Source: Alteribacter keqinensis (GTDB lineage Bacteria > Bacillota > Bacilli > Bacillales > Salisediminibacteriaceae). Taken from it: a stretch of 64,000 nucleotides of DNA. Location of the stretch: assembly GCF_003710255.1 (NCBI RefSeq), contig NZ_RHIB01000001.1:496001-560000 (forward strand), given 5' to 3'. The position numbers and the translations under genes are program-made. The notes under the pieces are model-generated. The model ran no database searches. It saw only the letters and a program-made list of their open reading frames with translations, and was not told where the DNA came from. Each line of letters opens with the position of its first letter. Within the stretch, counting starts at the first letter, position 1. Shown piece by piece: positions 1-7,899 of the stretch.

Positions 1-615
1 CACCTGGCTTTGCTCAATGATTCCCTGAATACTGAAAGTTCCGGTAATCACGTACAAAAGTGAGAAACCGGCAAGCATTGCAAAACCACCCGTTACTGTA
101 ATTAGCATGGATTTCTGAGCTCCGTAACGGGATTTCTCTTTATGGAACCAGTAAGCGATCAGTAAAGATGATGCTAAGCTTGTAAGCTCCCAGAAGACGT
201 AAATGACAATGAGGTTGTCAGATAAAACAACACCGAGCATTGCCCCCATAAACATAAGAAGATAAACATAAAAGTTGTTTAAGGGCTCGTCTTTTTTATT
301 TGCAATGTAGAAAATGGAATAAAGAACAACCAGTGCCCCGATCCCTGTAATAAGCAGGGCGAACAGGAGACTGAGTCCATCGAGATAAATGGTGAAATTT
401 ATACCGAGTGACGGTACCCAGGGTACAGTTTCCATTATCGGTTCGAATCCCAGACCTGGTCCGGCAGAAACAAACTGGATCAGGTACACAAACAGGAGAA
501 CCGGTAATGGAAGGATGAACCACCCTGTATGTACGTTTCGGAACCATTTATAAAGAAAAGGAATAAATAGAGCTAAAATAAATGGTGACAAAACAAGTAA
601 ATGCAATAATGACAA
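1..615 (-). CDS. mrpA: Na+/H+ antiporter Mrp subunit A, N-terminal part (cut by window edge)
   Basis: Reading the minus strand from a TTG at 615 gives 205 residues open to the window edge. A GGAGGT SD lies about six bases upstream of the TTG. The protein is hydrophobic, with a membrane segment at the extreme N-terminus, the motif YLDGLSLLFALLITG near residue 75, and a DNLIVIYVFWELTS stretch. These are hallmarks of the MrpA/MnhA subunit of multisubunit Na+(K+)/H+ antiporters, which resembles NADH dehydrogenase subunit 5. Mrp complexes exchange cytoplasmic sodium for protons and are central to alkali and salt tolerance in bacilli. The rest of the operon would lie to the left. NuoL is the alternative, but the HTGWFILPLP start and overall wording fit MrpA better. 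Confidence 0.88.
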   Translation of the reverse strand, partial: MSLLHLLVLSPFILALFIPFLYKWFRNVHTGWFILPLPVLLFVYLIQFVSAGPGLGFEPIMETVPWVPSLGINFTIYLDGLSLLFALLITGIGALVVLYSIFYIANKKDEPLNNFYVYLLMFMGAMLGVVLSDNLIVIYVFWELTSLASSLLIAYWFHKEKSRYGAQKSMLITVTGGFAMLAGFSLLYVITGTFSIQGIIEQSQV

Positions 616-1016
616 GTGAGTTACCTCCTCTATTTCTTTGTTAGGGCTTGTATTTTCTGCTCTGTCCTCAAACGTAAGTAAGATTATAATATAAAACCAG
701 TTGCCTTGCATCCTTCGTAGACCCGGACTTTTTGTGAATTTTCCTGATTCTTAAATAGGAAGAAACACATCTTTCAAGGCGAATATTTTTTCTTTTTTGA
801 AACTTTCGGAAACGACAGAACGTGCTTTGCTTTCAGGTTATTTTGCGCTAAACAGCCGGGGTGTATTAGCCATGGCAGGAAAATTCGACTTCTTTTTTAC
901 CGGATTCCCTTTTTTGAAAGAGTCTTAAACCTGTCAAACCTAAGAGTGACTTGGTTTTAGAGTATAAAAGGGCAAAAAAAATACCACCCTAATAAGTAGA
1001 ATAGGAGTGGTGATTT
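616..1016. other. Intergenic region between mrpA and a small exported-protein gene
   Basis: No gene is supported here. An A/T-rich TATAAT-like stretch near 685-690 could be the -10 of a leftward mrp promoter, but no good -35 is visible. On the plus strand TGAAAC (798-803), 17 bases, then CGTG (821-824) resembles an ECF sigma promoter of the sigma-W type pointing towards the gene at 1017. Confidence 0.4.
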
Positions 1017-1232
1017 GTGAAGAAAAAAGTCGGTTTTTCACTAGGAATCTTTACAATTTTATGTTTAGCCATAGTACCGTTTCACCTGGAAGCAACCAAA
1101 ACAATTGTGGATCGCCAAGCCCCCCTGTACGACAGGGATACAATTGAAGGCTACCAGCTTGATGAGGAGCGCCTGCATGAATTAAAGTTTCATCCGAGAG
1201 AATATATCAGAATTCAGCGACGGTCTGAATAG
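1017..1232 (+). CDS. Small hypothetical exported or membrane-anchored protein (71 aa)
   Basis: The GTG start at 1017 is preceded by AGGAGTGG. Residues 1-4 are MKKK, followed by a hydrophobic stretch to about residue 22 (GFSLGIFTILCLAIVPF). This looks like a signal peptide or single membrane anchor. The remaining 45 residues are highly charged (DRDTIEGYQLDEERLHEL) and end in a basic IQRRSE. I do not recognise the family. It lies alone, facing away from mrpA and converging on sda, with which it nearly touches end to end. A sigma-W-like motif lies 193 bases upstream. The SD and signal-like N-terminus argue that it is real, but without a homologue it stays hypothetical. Confidence 0.6.
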   Translation: MKKKVGFSLGIFTILCLAIVPFHLEATKTIVDRQAPLYDRDTIEGYQLDEERLHELKFHPREYIRIQRRSE

Positions 1233-1238
1233 AAACGC

Positions 1239-1406
1239 TTAATGTAATTTCTTTAGGTGCGCAGATCGATCTGCAATCGATCTGCGCTCAAGCTCCTGAG
1301 TAATAAGAAATATGAAATCATCGTTTAATTCAAGTTCACACGCCTTTTGGTATGTTTCCAGCAATAAATCATCATTGAGATGTCGCATTGCCCCATGCCG
1401 CCTCAT
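1239..1406 (-). CDS. sda: Sporulation inhibitor Sda (DNA-damage/replication checkpoint)
   Basis: This 55-residue ORF starts at ATG 1406 behind GAGGAGGTG with eight bases of spacing. Residues 8-42 (HLNDDLLLETYQKACEL, then NDDFIFLITQELERRS) match the helical-hairpin Sda family. Sda binds sporulation histidine kinases such as KinA and blocks phosphorelay signalling when replication is perturbed. Residues 43-55 form an extra C-terminal tail compared with the roughly 46-52 residues remembered for B. subtilis. Its position beside yqeG is the same as in B. subtilis. A cluster of DnaA boxes upstream (1558-1676) fits the known DnaA control of sda. A perfect 12-bp inverted repeat lies inside its last codons. 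Met7 is an alternative start. Confidence 0.88.
   Translation of the reverse strand: MRRHGAMRHLNDDLLLETYQKACELELNDDFIFLITQELERRSIADRSAHLKKLH
1259..1287. repeat. Perfect 12-bp inverted repeat inside the sda 3' end
   Basis: GCGCAGATCGAT (1259-1270), five-base loop CTGCA, then ATCGATCTGCGC (1276-1287). The arms are exactly complementary. No T-run follows on either strand, so it is not a canonical terminator. It encodes the C-terminal tail of Sda. Confidence 0.7.
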
Positions 1407-1557
1407 GGCAGCTTCACCTCCTCAATTCTTTGACTACTCCTCAATTTAAGTCTGTTCCGGGTTCACTGAACTGCAGCAGTTTTAACTGACCGGTAAGTAT
1501 TCCCGTGTAAAAACCGGTATACTCGTTTATTTGTTTTGATATTATCAGAAAACTTTC

Positions 1558-1676
1558 TGTGGAACAACCGTTCGTGTTATCCACACCAAGGGGTGGATAA
1601 CTTGTGGATATCCTGTTTATAACAATGTAAATATGTGACTGCAGAACGTTGGAAAATGTGAATAGGTTTTTCCACA
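1558..1676. promoter_or_regulatory. DnaA-box cluster upstream of sda and yqeG
   Basis: A perfect DnaA box TTATCCACA lies at 1577-1585 (plus). It is followed by one-mismatch boxes on the minus strand at 1592-1600 (GGTGGATAA) and 1603-1611 (TGTGGATAT), and a one-mismatch plus-strand box TTTTCCACA at 1668-1676. A weaker two-mismatch site is TGTGGAACA at 1558-1566. Five sites in 119 bp is far above chance. In B. subtilis DnaA binds the sda-yqeG interval and controls sda, so the same role is inferred here. Confidence 0.75.
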
Positions 1677-1771
1677 GTCTTTCGATTATGGGAAAAAATG
1701 TCGAAAAGTATTTGTTCTTTTTTTATTTTTATTAATTTCTTGTGATATTCGACATTAAATCTTTCTAAACA

Positions 1772-1801
1772 TTGAAATATAGCTCAGAATAAGGGTATTA
1801 T
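1772..1801 (+). promoter_or_regulatory. Probable sigma-A promoter of the yqeG operon
   Basis: TTGAAA at 1772-1777, 18-base spacer, TATTAT at 1796-1801, about 58 bases ahead of the yqeG start. Adjacent to the DnaA-box cluster. Confidence 0.5.
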
Positions 1802-1859
1802 GAAGGGTAGCGAAAATATGAGGTGTGCAGACACACAAATATGATATGGAGGGCTTTCA

Positions 1860-2393
1860 TTGTTCAAGCGATTCGTACCTGATCAATACGTACCTTCGAT
1901 TTTTGAGATTTCCGTGAGTGAATTGAAAGAACGAGGGATTAAGGGAATTATAACTGACCTGGATAATACGCTTGTCGAGTGGGACAGGCCTGATGCAACA
2001 GAAGAATTAATAGCATGGTTCAAAGATGTGAAAGCGCAGGGCATTGATATTGTAGTTGTCTCAAACAACACAGAAAAACGTGTCAGGCACTTTTCCGATC
2101 CCCACGAACTCACGTTTATTCATAGTGCAAAAAAACCAATGACCCGTGCGTTTAAAACGGCCTGTAACATTATGAATATTGAAAAACATGAAGCGGTTGT
2201 AGTTGGAGACCAGTTGCTTACAGACATACTGGGGGGGAACAGAGGAGGCTTTCATACGATCCTCGTGGTACCAGTTGCCCAGACAGATGGTGTAATTACC
2301 AGGTTTAACCGCCGTATGGAACGATTAGTATTTCAATGGATGAAACGAAAGGGGCTTATCGAGTGGGAGAAAGACAAGAAAACCAACCAGTAA
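1860..2393 (+). CDS. yqeG: YqeG family HAD IIIA-type phosphatase
   Basis: This 177-aa protein has the HAD signature in order: DLDNT with nucleophile D33 and acid/base D35, SNN at 68-70, a lysine pair at 91-92, and GDQLLTD (116-122) carrying the second metal-binding aspartates. It belongs to the HAD superfamily IIIA subclass; the physiological substrate of YqeG is not firmly known. The start is TTG at 1860 behind GGAGG. It is the first gene of a long operon and overlaps the 5' end of yqeH, as in B. subtilis, suggesting translational coupling with the ribosome-assembly GTPase downstream. Confidence 0.9.
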   Translation: MFKRFVPDQYVPSIFEISVSELKERGIKGIITDLDNTLVEWDRPDATEELIAWFKDVKAQGIDIVVVSNNTEKRVRHFSDPHELTFIHSAKKPMTRAFKTACNIMNIEKHEAVVVGDQLLTDILGGNRGGFHTILVVPVAQTDGVITRFNRRMERLVFQWMKRKGLIEWEKDKKTNQ

Positions 2394-3481
2394 TCTGTGC
2401 AGGGTGCGGGGTGAAGATTCAAACAACCGATAAAAGGGAGTTGGGTTATACACCGCCCCAGGCGCTTGAGAAAGATGTTGTCATCTGTCAGAGGTGCTTC
2501 AGGCTTAAGCACTATAATGAAGTACAGGATGTATCACTGAACGATGATGACTTCTTAAGAATCCTTACAGAACTGGGATCGAAGGATGCGTTGATTGTTA
2601 AAGTAACAGACATTTTTGATTTCCACGGCAGCTGGCTGCCGGGACTTCACCGTTTTGTAAATAACAACCCGGTCCTGTTAGTGGGAAACAAATCAGACGT
2701 ACTTCCAAAATCGATTAAGCACAGCAAAATTGTACAGTGGATGAAACATGCTGCAAAAGAAAATGGCCTAAAGCCAGTGGATGTCCACCTTATGAGCGCA
2801 GCAAAAGGGGACGGCGTTATGGAAACGGCTGACCTCATTGAGAAGTACCGTAAAGGCCGGGACGTGTATATTGTCGGATGTACAAATGTGGGGAAATCCA
2901 CTTTTATCAACAGGTTAATAAAAGAGTTCGGAGGGGACGAGGAATTCCTGATTACAACTTCAAATGTTCCGGGAACCACACTGGACATGATTGACATTCC
3001 TCTTGATGACGGTTCCTCTCTTTATGATACACCGGGGATTATTAATCATCACCAGATGGCCCACCTTGTAGATAAAGAAGAACTTAAAATCATTACACCT
3101 CGTAAGGAAATTAAAACGAAGGTGTATCAGCTTAAGGAAGGTCAGACATTGTTCTTTGGCGGTCTTTCCCGTCTCGATTTTTTCAAAGGTGACCCGCAGT
3201 CATTTGTTGTACACATGTCCAACGAACTGAATATTCACCGGACAAAAACGGAAAAAGCAGATGAATTGTATAAAAATCACCTCGGTTCATTATTAACCCC
3301 TCCGGGAGAGGGAAGTACAGAGAATTTTCCCCCTCTTGAAAAGCATGAATTTAAACTTCCTTATGAGAAAACAGATATTGTATTCTCAGGCCTTGGATGG
3401 GTAACCGTTCACGGAAAAGGTACGATTGTCCGGGCCTATGTGCCAAAAGGCGTCCAAACAGGGACCCGCCCATCTTTTTAA
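2363..3481 (+). CDS. yqeH: Ribosome biogenesis GTPase YqeH (circularly permuted)
   Basis: YqeH acts in assembly of the 30S ribosomal subunit. From the GTG at 2363 the protein is 372 aa. A zinc finger (C12, C15, C42, C45) comes first. The G motifs then appear in permuted order: NKSD (109-112), SAA, GCTNVGKS (172-179), the TT switch and DTPG (222-225). This permutation is typical of the YlqF/YqeH class. An ATG at 2336 would extend it by nine residues but has no SD, whereas AAAGGGG precedes the GTG. It overlaps yqeG by 31 bases and lies 22 bases from aroE. Confidence 0.92.
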   Translation: MGERQENQPVICAGCGVKIQTTDKRELGYTPPQALEKDVVICQRCFRLKHYNEVQDVSLNDDDFLRILTELGSKDALIVKVTDIFDFHGSWLPGLHRFVNNNPVLLVGNKSDVLPKSIKHSKIVQWMKHAAKENGLKPVDVHLMSAAKGDGVMETADLIEKYRKGRDVYIVGCTNVGKSTFINRLIKEFGGDEEFLITTSNVPGTTLDMIDIPLDDGSSLYDTPGIINHHQMAHLVDKEELKIITPRKEIKTKVYQLKEGQTLFFGGLSRLDFFKGDPQSFVVHMSNELNIHRTKTEKADELYKNHLGSLLTPPGEGSTENFPPLEKHEFKLPYEKTDIVFSGLGWVTVHGKGTIVRAYVPKGVQTGTRPSF

Positions 3482-3503
3482 TGATTTTCAAGGAGTCGAT
3501 ACT

Positions 3504-4352
3504 ATGAACTTAAGAATGGGTGTGTTTGGCCACCCTATCGGGCATTCCATGTCACCTGCCATGCACAATGCCGCTTTGGCTGAAGTTGGTCTCCAAGGCA
3601 GTTATGGGGCATATGACATTCACCCCGAGGATCTTGAAGAAGCTGTGAGGAGTCTTAGGGAAGACCAATTCAGGGGTGTAAACGTTACGCTGCCTCATAA
3701 AGTAAATGTAATGCCTTTTTTGGATGAAATTTCGAGTGACGCCAGGACAATTGGGGCAGTTAATACGATCGTTCAGGAAAATGGAAGGCTCATTGGATAC
3801 AATACAGATGGTCAGGGCTATCTTGACTCTCTGCTGACAGAGTCCGGAGAAGAACTAAAGAATAAAAAGGTATTGATCATCGGTGCAGGGGGAGCTGCCC
3901 GGGCTGTTGCGGTTTCACTTTTAAAATACGGAGTTCAGGTTCTGGCGATCACGAACAGAACCATGAGCAAGGCAAAAGAAATTGCACGTATTTGTGAGCC
4001 TGTAGGTCCGGTATCTGTTTTACCTTCAACAATTGCACAGGCAAACCTTACAGGTTTTGATGTGATCATTAACACCACTTCCATAGGGATGGCACCGGAT
4101 ATTGACCGGATGCCTTTTTCCCTTGAAACATTAAAGCGCGATTCGATCGTTTCGGATCTTATATATACGCCATTGAAGACAAGATGGCTTCAAGTGGCGG
4201 AAAACAAAGGGGCCAAGACCATTAATGGTCTTGGGATGTTTATTAACCAGGGAGCTATTGCTTTTGAGTTATGGACAGGCAGGAAAGCTCCCCGTGAAAA
4301 AATGAAACAAACGGTATTAGACGCACTGAAAAAGCAGGAGGCACCAAAATGA
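3504..4352 (+). CDS. aroE: Shikimate dehydrogenase
   Basis: AroE reduces 3-dehydroshikimate to shikimate with NADPH in aromatic amino-acid synthesis. The 282-aa protein shows the shikimate-binding SMS (15-17), the NVTLPHK motif with catalytic K66, N87, the GYNTDGQG motif with D102, and the nucleotide-binding loop GAGGAAR (127-133). The ATG at 3504 has AAGGAG eight bases upstream; an in-frame upstream ATG inside yqeH lacks an SD. Its stop overlaps the yhbY start by four bases (ATGA), indicating coupled translation. Confidence 0.95.
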   Translation: MNLRMGVFGHPIGHSMSPAMHNAALAEVGLQGSYGAYDIHPEDLEEAVRSLREDQFRGVNVTLPHKVNVMPFLDEISSDARTIGAVNTIVQENGRLIGYNTDGQGYLDSLLTESGEELKNKKVLIIGAGGAARAVAVSLLKYGVQVLAITNRTMSKAKEIARICEPVGPVSVLPSTIAQANLTGFDVIINTTSIGMAPDIDRMPFSLETLKRDSIVSDLIYTPLKTRWLQVAENKGAKTINGLGMFINQGAIAFELWTGRKAPREKMKQTVLDALKKQEAPK

Positions 4353-4645
4353 AAACACTAACAGGAAAACAAAAACGATTTTTAAGGTCAAAAGCGCACC
4401 ACTTAAAACCGATTTTTCAAGTCGGCAAAAGCGGAGTTAACGATAATTTAATCATCCAGGTATCTGAGGCACTGGAGGCCCGTGAGCTGATTAAAGTAAG
4501 TATCCTCCAAAACTGTGATGAAGATAAGAATGAGGTTGCAAAAGCGCTAGGCAAAGGTGCAAAAGCGCATGTCGTACAAGTAATTGGAAGTACGATTGTA
4601 TTGTATAAAGAGTCTCAGAATCAAAAAACAATTGAACTTCCTTAG
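4349..4645 (+). CDS. yhbY: RNA-binding protein of the CRM/YhbY family
   Basis: This is a 98-aa single CRM domain (called YqeI in B. subtilis). The conserved start LTGKQKRFLRS and HHLKPIFQVGKSGV are clear, followed by a basic surface rich in lysine. YhbY proteins associate with precursors of large ribosomal subunits. The gene shares a four-base ATGA overlap with aroE and is 21 bases from nadD, in the same operon as yqeH and rsfS, which also act on ribosomes. Confidence 0.9.
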   Translation: MKTLTGKQKRFLRSKAHHLKPIFQVGKSGVNDNLIIQVSEALEARELIKVSILQNCDEDKNEVAKALGKGAKAHVVQVIGSTIVLYKESQNQKTIELP

Positions 4646-4666
4646 TACAACCCGGGAGTGATTGAT

Positions 4667-5242
4667 ATGGATAAAAGAATCGGTCTGATGGGAGGTACTT
4701 TTGATCCTCCTCATATCGGTCATGCTATACTTGCGGAAACGGCACGGATTTCGCTTAAGCTTGATGAAGTGTGGTGGCTGCCGAATCAGGTTCCCCCGCA
4801 CAAAGAAAAGAAAAGTGTGACATCAGACGAAGAGCGGATTAACATGGTCGAAATGATCTGTGAAAAGCACGTCCCTTTTGTCTGCAACCTTATTGAATTC
4901 AAACGTAAAGGTCCTTCCTATACTGCAGATACGCTAAAGCTTCTGAAGGACCAGCATCCGACCCATGATTTTTACTTTATTATTGGCGGAGACAGCGTGG
5001 ATGCTCTCCATACATGGAGGGATATTGAAACGATCGGGGAGCTTGTCACCTTTGCCTGGATGAAACGGCCGGGTTACCGGGGTGAGCCGCAAATTGATGT
5101 GCCGATGACTTTTATAGAAGGCCCCTCTCTTGACATATCATCTACAGCCATTAGGCAAGCTGTAAAAGCCGGGACGTTAAACTCATTTTTATTAACTGAA
5201 AATGTGGCATCATATATTAAGGAGAACAATTTATATGAATGA
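4667..5242 (+). CDS. nadD: Nicotinate-nucleotide adenylyltransferase
   Basis: NadD joins nicotinate mononucleotide and ATP to form deamido-NAD in NAD synthesis. The 191-aa protein begins MDKRIGLMGG and carries the nucleotidyltransferase motif GGTFDPPHIGH (residues 9-19). The C-terminal ISSTAIR motif lies near residues 157-163. GGGAG eight bases upstream supports ATG 4667 over the GTG at 4658, which lies within that SD. It runs into yqeK with an eight-base overlap. Confidence 0.95.
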   Translation: MDKRIGLMGGTFDPPHIGHAILAETARISLKLDEVWWLPNQVPPHKEKKSVTSDEERINMVEMICEKHVPFVCNLIEFKRKGPSYTADTLKLLKDQHPTHDFYFIIGGDSVDALHTWRDIETIGELVTFAWMKRPGYRGEPQIDVPMTFIEGPSLDISSTAIRQAVKAGTLNSFLLTENVASYIKENNLYE

Positions 5243-5816
5243 ACAACGTGCATTTGAGGCTGTAAAAAAACAGCTCAAGCCGGCAAGGTATGAGCATACG
5301 TTAAGAGTTGTCGAAACGGCAGAGGAACTGGCGGGGAAATACCATGCCCGGTTGGAGAAAGTCCGTCTCGCAGCTATCTTGCATGATTATGCTAAATACC
5401 GCCCAGCAAGTGAAATGAAGGACGTCATCAGATCCGCGGACTGGCTTTCGGATGAGTGGTGCAGCTATGGTGAAGCCATTCTTCATGCTCCTGCCGGGGC
5501 AGCCCTTGTCCGTTCAGAGCTTGGCATAACAGACGAGGACGTCATTCGTGCGATTGTTTACCATACCACAGGGCGGGCAGGGATGACGCTGATTGAGAAA
5601 ATAGTCTTTTTAGCAGACTATATTGAACCGGGCAGAAAATCTCCCGGTATCGAAAGTGTCCGGCAGGCGGCAGACGATTCGCTGGATAGAGGCTGTTTAC
5701 TCGCCCTGGCCAATACGATTGGTTTTTTAACGAGTAAAAAACAGCCGGTCTTTCCGGACACTTTCCACGCTTATAACGAATTAGTAAAGCTGACAATGAG
5801 AGGATTGAAATCATAA
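5235..5816 (+). CDS. yqeK: Symmetrical Ap4A hydrolase, YqeK family HD protein
   Basis: The 193-aa HD-domain phosphohydrolase carries H21 in YEHTLRV, the H50-D51 pair in ILHDYAKY and a downstream HAPAGA histidine, the usual metal ligands. YqeK proteins cleave diadenosine tetraphosphate to two ADP and so remove stress-related dinucleotides. The ATG at 5235 is preceded by AAGGAG. It sits directly between nadD and rsfS, the conserved order in bacilli, and its stop abuts the rsfS start codon. Confidence 0.92.
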   Translation: MNEQRAFEAVKKQLKPARYEHTLRVVETAEELAGKYHARLEKVRLAAILHDYAKYRPASEMKDVIRSADWLSDEWCSYGEAILHAPAGAALVRSELGITDEDVIRAIVYHTTGRAGMTLIEKIVFLADYIEPGRKSPGIESVRQAADDSLDRGCLLALANTIGFLTSKKQPVFPDTFHAYNELVKLTMRGLKS

Positions 5817-6173
5817 ATGAACGCAAAAGAATTATTGGATATAGTGGTTAATGCCGCAGACGATAAAAGGGCCGAGGACATTATTGCACTCGACATGGAG
5901 GGCGTTTCCCTCATGGCGGATTACTTTGTCATTTGTCATGGTAATTCCCCAAAGCAGGTTGAGGCGATCGCACATGAAGTGAAGGCCAAAGCTCAGGAAG
6001 CAGAGATAGATGTAAAAAGGCTTGAAGGAACGGATGAAGCGCGCTGGATCCTTATTGATCTTAATGATGTCATTGTCCACGTATTTCATAAAGAAGACCG
6101 CAATTACTACAACCTTGAAAAGCTTTGGGCTGATGCGAAGTACGTCAATATTGATGCTGTTTTAAAGCCTTAA
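5817..6173 (+). CDS. rsfS: Ribosomal silencing factor RsfS
   Basis: RsfS binds ribosomal protein uL14 and blocks joining of the 30S and 50S subunits when nutrients run low. The 118-aa length is normal for the family. Recognisable stretches are DIIALDMEGVSLMADYFVIC, the HGNSPKQVEAIA segment, and the C-terminal DLNDVIVHVFHKEDRNYYNLEKLW. The start codon immediately follows the yqeK stop, with GAGAGGA upstream. Confidence 0.94.
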   Translation: MNAKELLDIVVNAADDKRAEDIIALDMEGVSLMADYFVICHGNSPKQVEAIAHEVKAKAQEAEIDVKRLEGTDEARWILIDLNDVIVHVFHKEDRNYYNLEKLWADAKYVNIDAVLKP

Positions 6174-6191
6174 GGCGGGAAAGGACAGGTT

Positions 6192-6929
6192 ATGACTTAC
6201 CAGCATTTTGCCTATATTTACGACCAGCTTATGTCTGATGCTCCCTACGATGAGTGGATGACTTTTGCGAAGGATAGAATTCCGGAAGGTTCAGCGATTC
6301 TCGATGTCGCTTGCGGTACGGCGACATTTACGCTCAAAATGGCTTCTGAGGGTTACAAGATGACAGGGGTGGATCTGTCAGAGGAAATGCTGTCTGTCGC
6401 AAAACAAAAAGCGGACGCTTCAGAGGAGAACATTACGTTTATTAAACAGAATATGCAGAAGCTGACGGGGTTTCACGAGATGGACGCCGTAACCGTTTTT
6501 TGTGATGGGATGAACTACCTTATGGATGAGGATGAAATCCGCTCAGCATTTTTATCGATCCATGAAGTACTGAAAGAAGATGGTATCCTTCTGTTTGATG
6601 TACATTCATCATATAAGATGGAATCAGCTTTTGATCATCAGGTGTATGCGGAAAACGACGATGACGCCTCGTATATCTGGTTTGCTTCCCCTGGTGAATA
6701 TGAAAACAGTGTCATTCATGATCTGACGTTTTTTATAAAAAAACAGGATGGCTCATATGATCGAGTCGATGAATCCCATACACAGCGGACATTTGATTCA
6801 TCTGTCTATGCTTCTCTTTTGGACGAATGCGGATTTGATATTGTTGAAATCTCATCCGAGTTTGGAAGCAAGGCTCCGATTCATCAGACTGACCGGATTT
6901 TTTTTCACGTAAAAAAAAGAAGGAAATAA
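6192..6929 (+). CDS. yqeM: YqeM family class I SAM-dependent methyltransferase
   Basis: In this 245-aa protein, SAM motif I is ILDVACGTATFTLKMA (residues 37-52, D38 and G42). GVDLSEEML gives the acidic residue that holds the ribose, and a DGMNYL segment follows. The substrate is unknown. It closes the yqeG operon as in B. subtilis. It converges with comER, and a hairpin at 6950-6985 separates the two. The start is an ATG behind AAGGACAGGTT. Confidence 0.88.
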   Translation: MTYQHFAYIYDQLMSDAPYDEWMTFAKDRIPEGSAILDVACGTATFTLKMASEGYKMTGVDLSEEMLSVAKQKADASEENITFIKQNMQKLTGFHEMDAVTVFCDGMNYLMDEDEIRSAFLSIHEVLKEDGILLFDVHSSYKMESAFDHQVYAENDDDASYIWFASPGEYENSVIHDLTFFIKKQDGSYDRVDESHTQRTFDSSVYASLLDECGFDIVEISSEFGSKAPIHQTDRIFFHVKKRRK

Positions 6930-6949
6930 GCGTTTGGTGTCGAATTAAC

Positions 6950-6986
6950 AAAGGAGCAAAGGGTCATGAACCCTTTTGCTCCTTTT
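6950..6986. terminator. Hairpin terminator between converging yqeM and comER
   Basis: The left arm AAAGGAGC-AAA-GGG (6950-6963) pairs with CCC-TTTT-GCTCCTTT (6971-6985), leaving one bulged T and a 7-base loop. A short T-run follows on the plus strand. The structure overlaps the comER stop codon and last codons. Confidence 0.7.
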
Positions 6987-7806
6987 CCAGCTGTTTTTGT
7001 ATAAAATACTTATCTTCATCAAACTTCTCATGAGTCTTTACGAATAATTTATGAAACATATCTCCCGTTTCTTCGTTTAATACCTTCAATCCTTCTCCTG
7101 TTACACCACCGGGAACAGTTACCCTTTTTTGTAATGTTGAAAGTGTGAATAATTTCTCCTGAAGCAGAGCCCCATACCCGATAAGCATATTCTCGGCAAT
7201 ATAGGTCGCTTCTTCTTTTGTAATGTTTGTTTCTGCAACTGCCGCTTCAATGAGCTTTTCTACTAAAAAGCTGATAAAAGCAGGACCGCAGCTTGCAATA
7301 TCAGAAGATACCCGCGTAATGGACTCGTCGATCTCCAACGGGGATGAAAAGCAGGATAAAAACTCTCTTAATGATTTCTTCTGGTCTTCCTGTGAAGACG
7401 TTCCATAAGTGATCAGTGATGGTCCGCATCCTGCGCGGTTTACAATGCTTGGAATGAATCGCACCACTGTACGGCAGTTTACGATCCCTTCCAGCTGATC
7501 AAGAGAGAGAGGACTGGTTATTGAAATCAATGTTTTTTCAGGCGTGAGATATTCTTTATATTCATTCAAAATTGGTATCATCTGCAAAGGCTTGACGCAT
7601 AAGAATATCCAGTCACACTTTTTTATCAGCAATGGTAAACTGGCTGAAACTGAGATGCCTTTATACTGTTCTGCGATGGCACAGGCTTTCTCAATCGTGC
7701 GATTATGAATGGTCAATTGAGTGGGTAACGCTGCTTTTGATTCCAAGATTGCTTCAATGAGAATGCGCCCCATGCTGCCGGTCCCGATAAACCCAATTTT
7801 CCTCAA
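6964..7806 (-). CDS. comER: ComER, ProC-like late competence protein
   Basis: This protein resembles pyrroline-5-carboxylate reductase. GFIGTGSMG lies at residues 5-13, CVKPLQM follows in the dinucleotide-binding half, and the C-terminal helical domain contains ASCGPAFISFLVEKL and PGGVTGEGL. In B. subtilis ComER is encoded divergently from comEA. The TTG at 7806 sits at ideal distance from AAAAGGAGGGG; the longer frame starting at 7839 would place that SD inside the gene. The product is 280 aa. Whether it makes proline or has another role cannot be told from sequence. Confidence 0.88.
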   Translation of the reverse strand: MRKIGFIGTGSMGRILIEAILESKAALPTQLTIHNRTIEKACAIAEQYKGISVSASLPLLIKKCDWIFLCVKPLQMIPILNEYKEYLTPEKTLISITSPLSLDQLEGIVNCRTVVRFIPSIVNRAGCGPSLITYGTSSQEDQKKSLREFLSCFSSPLEIDESITRVSSDIASCGPAFISFLVEKLIEAAVAETNITKEEATYIAENMLIGYGALLQEKLFTLSTLQKRVTVPGGVTGEGLKVLNEETGDMFHKLFVKTHEKFDEDKYFIQKQLEKEQKGS

Positions 7807-7899
7807 TCGAAGCCCCTCCTTTTCACACGTATTTTCCATTCATTGTATGACCCTTCAATGTTAATTATGAACATTACTTAGGAACGGCCAGGTGATAAT

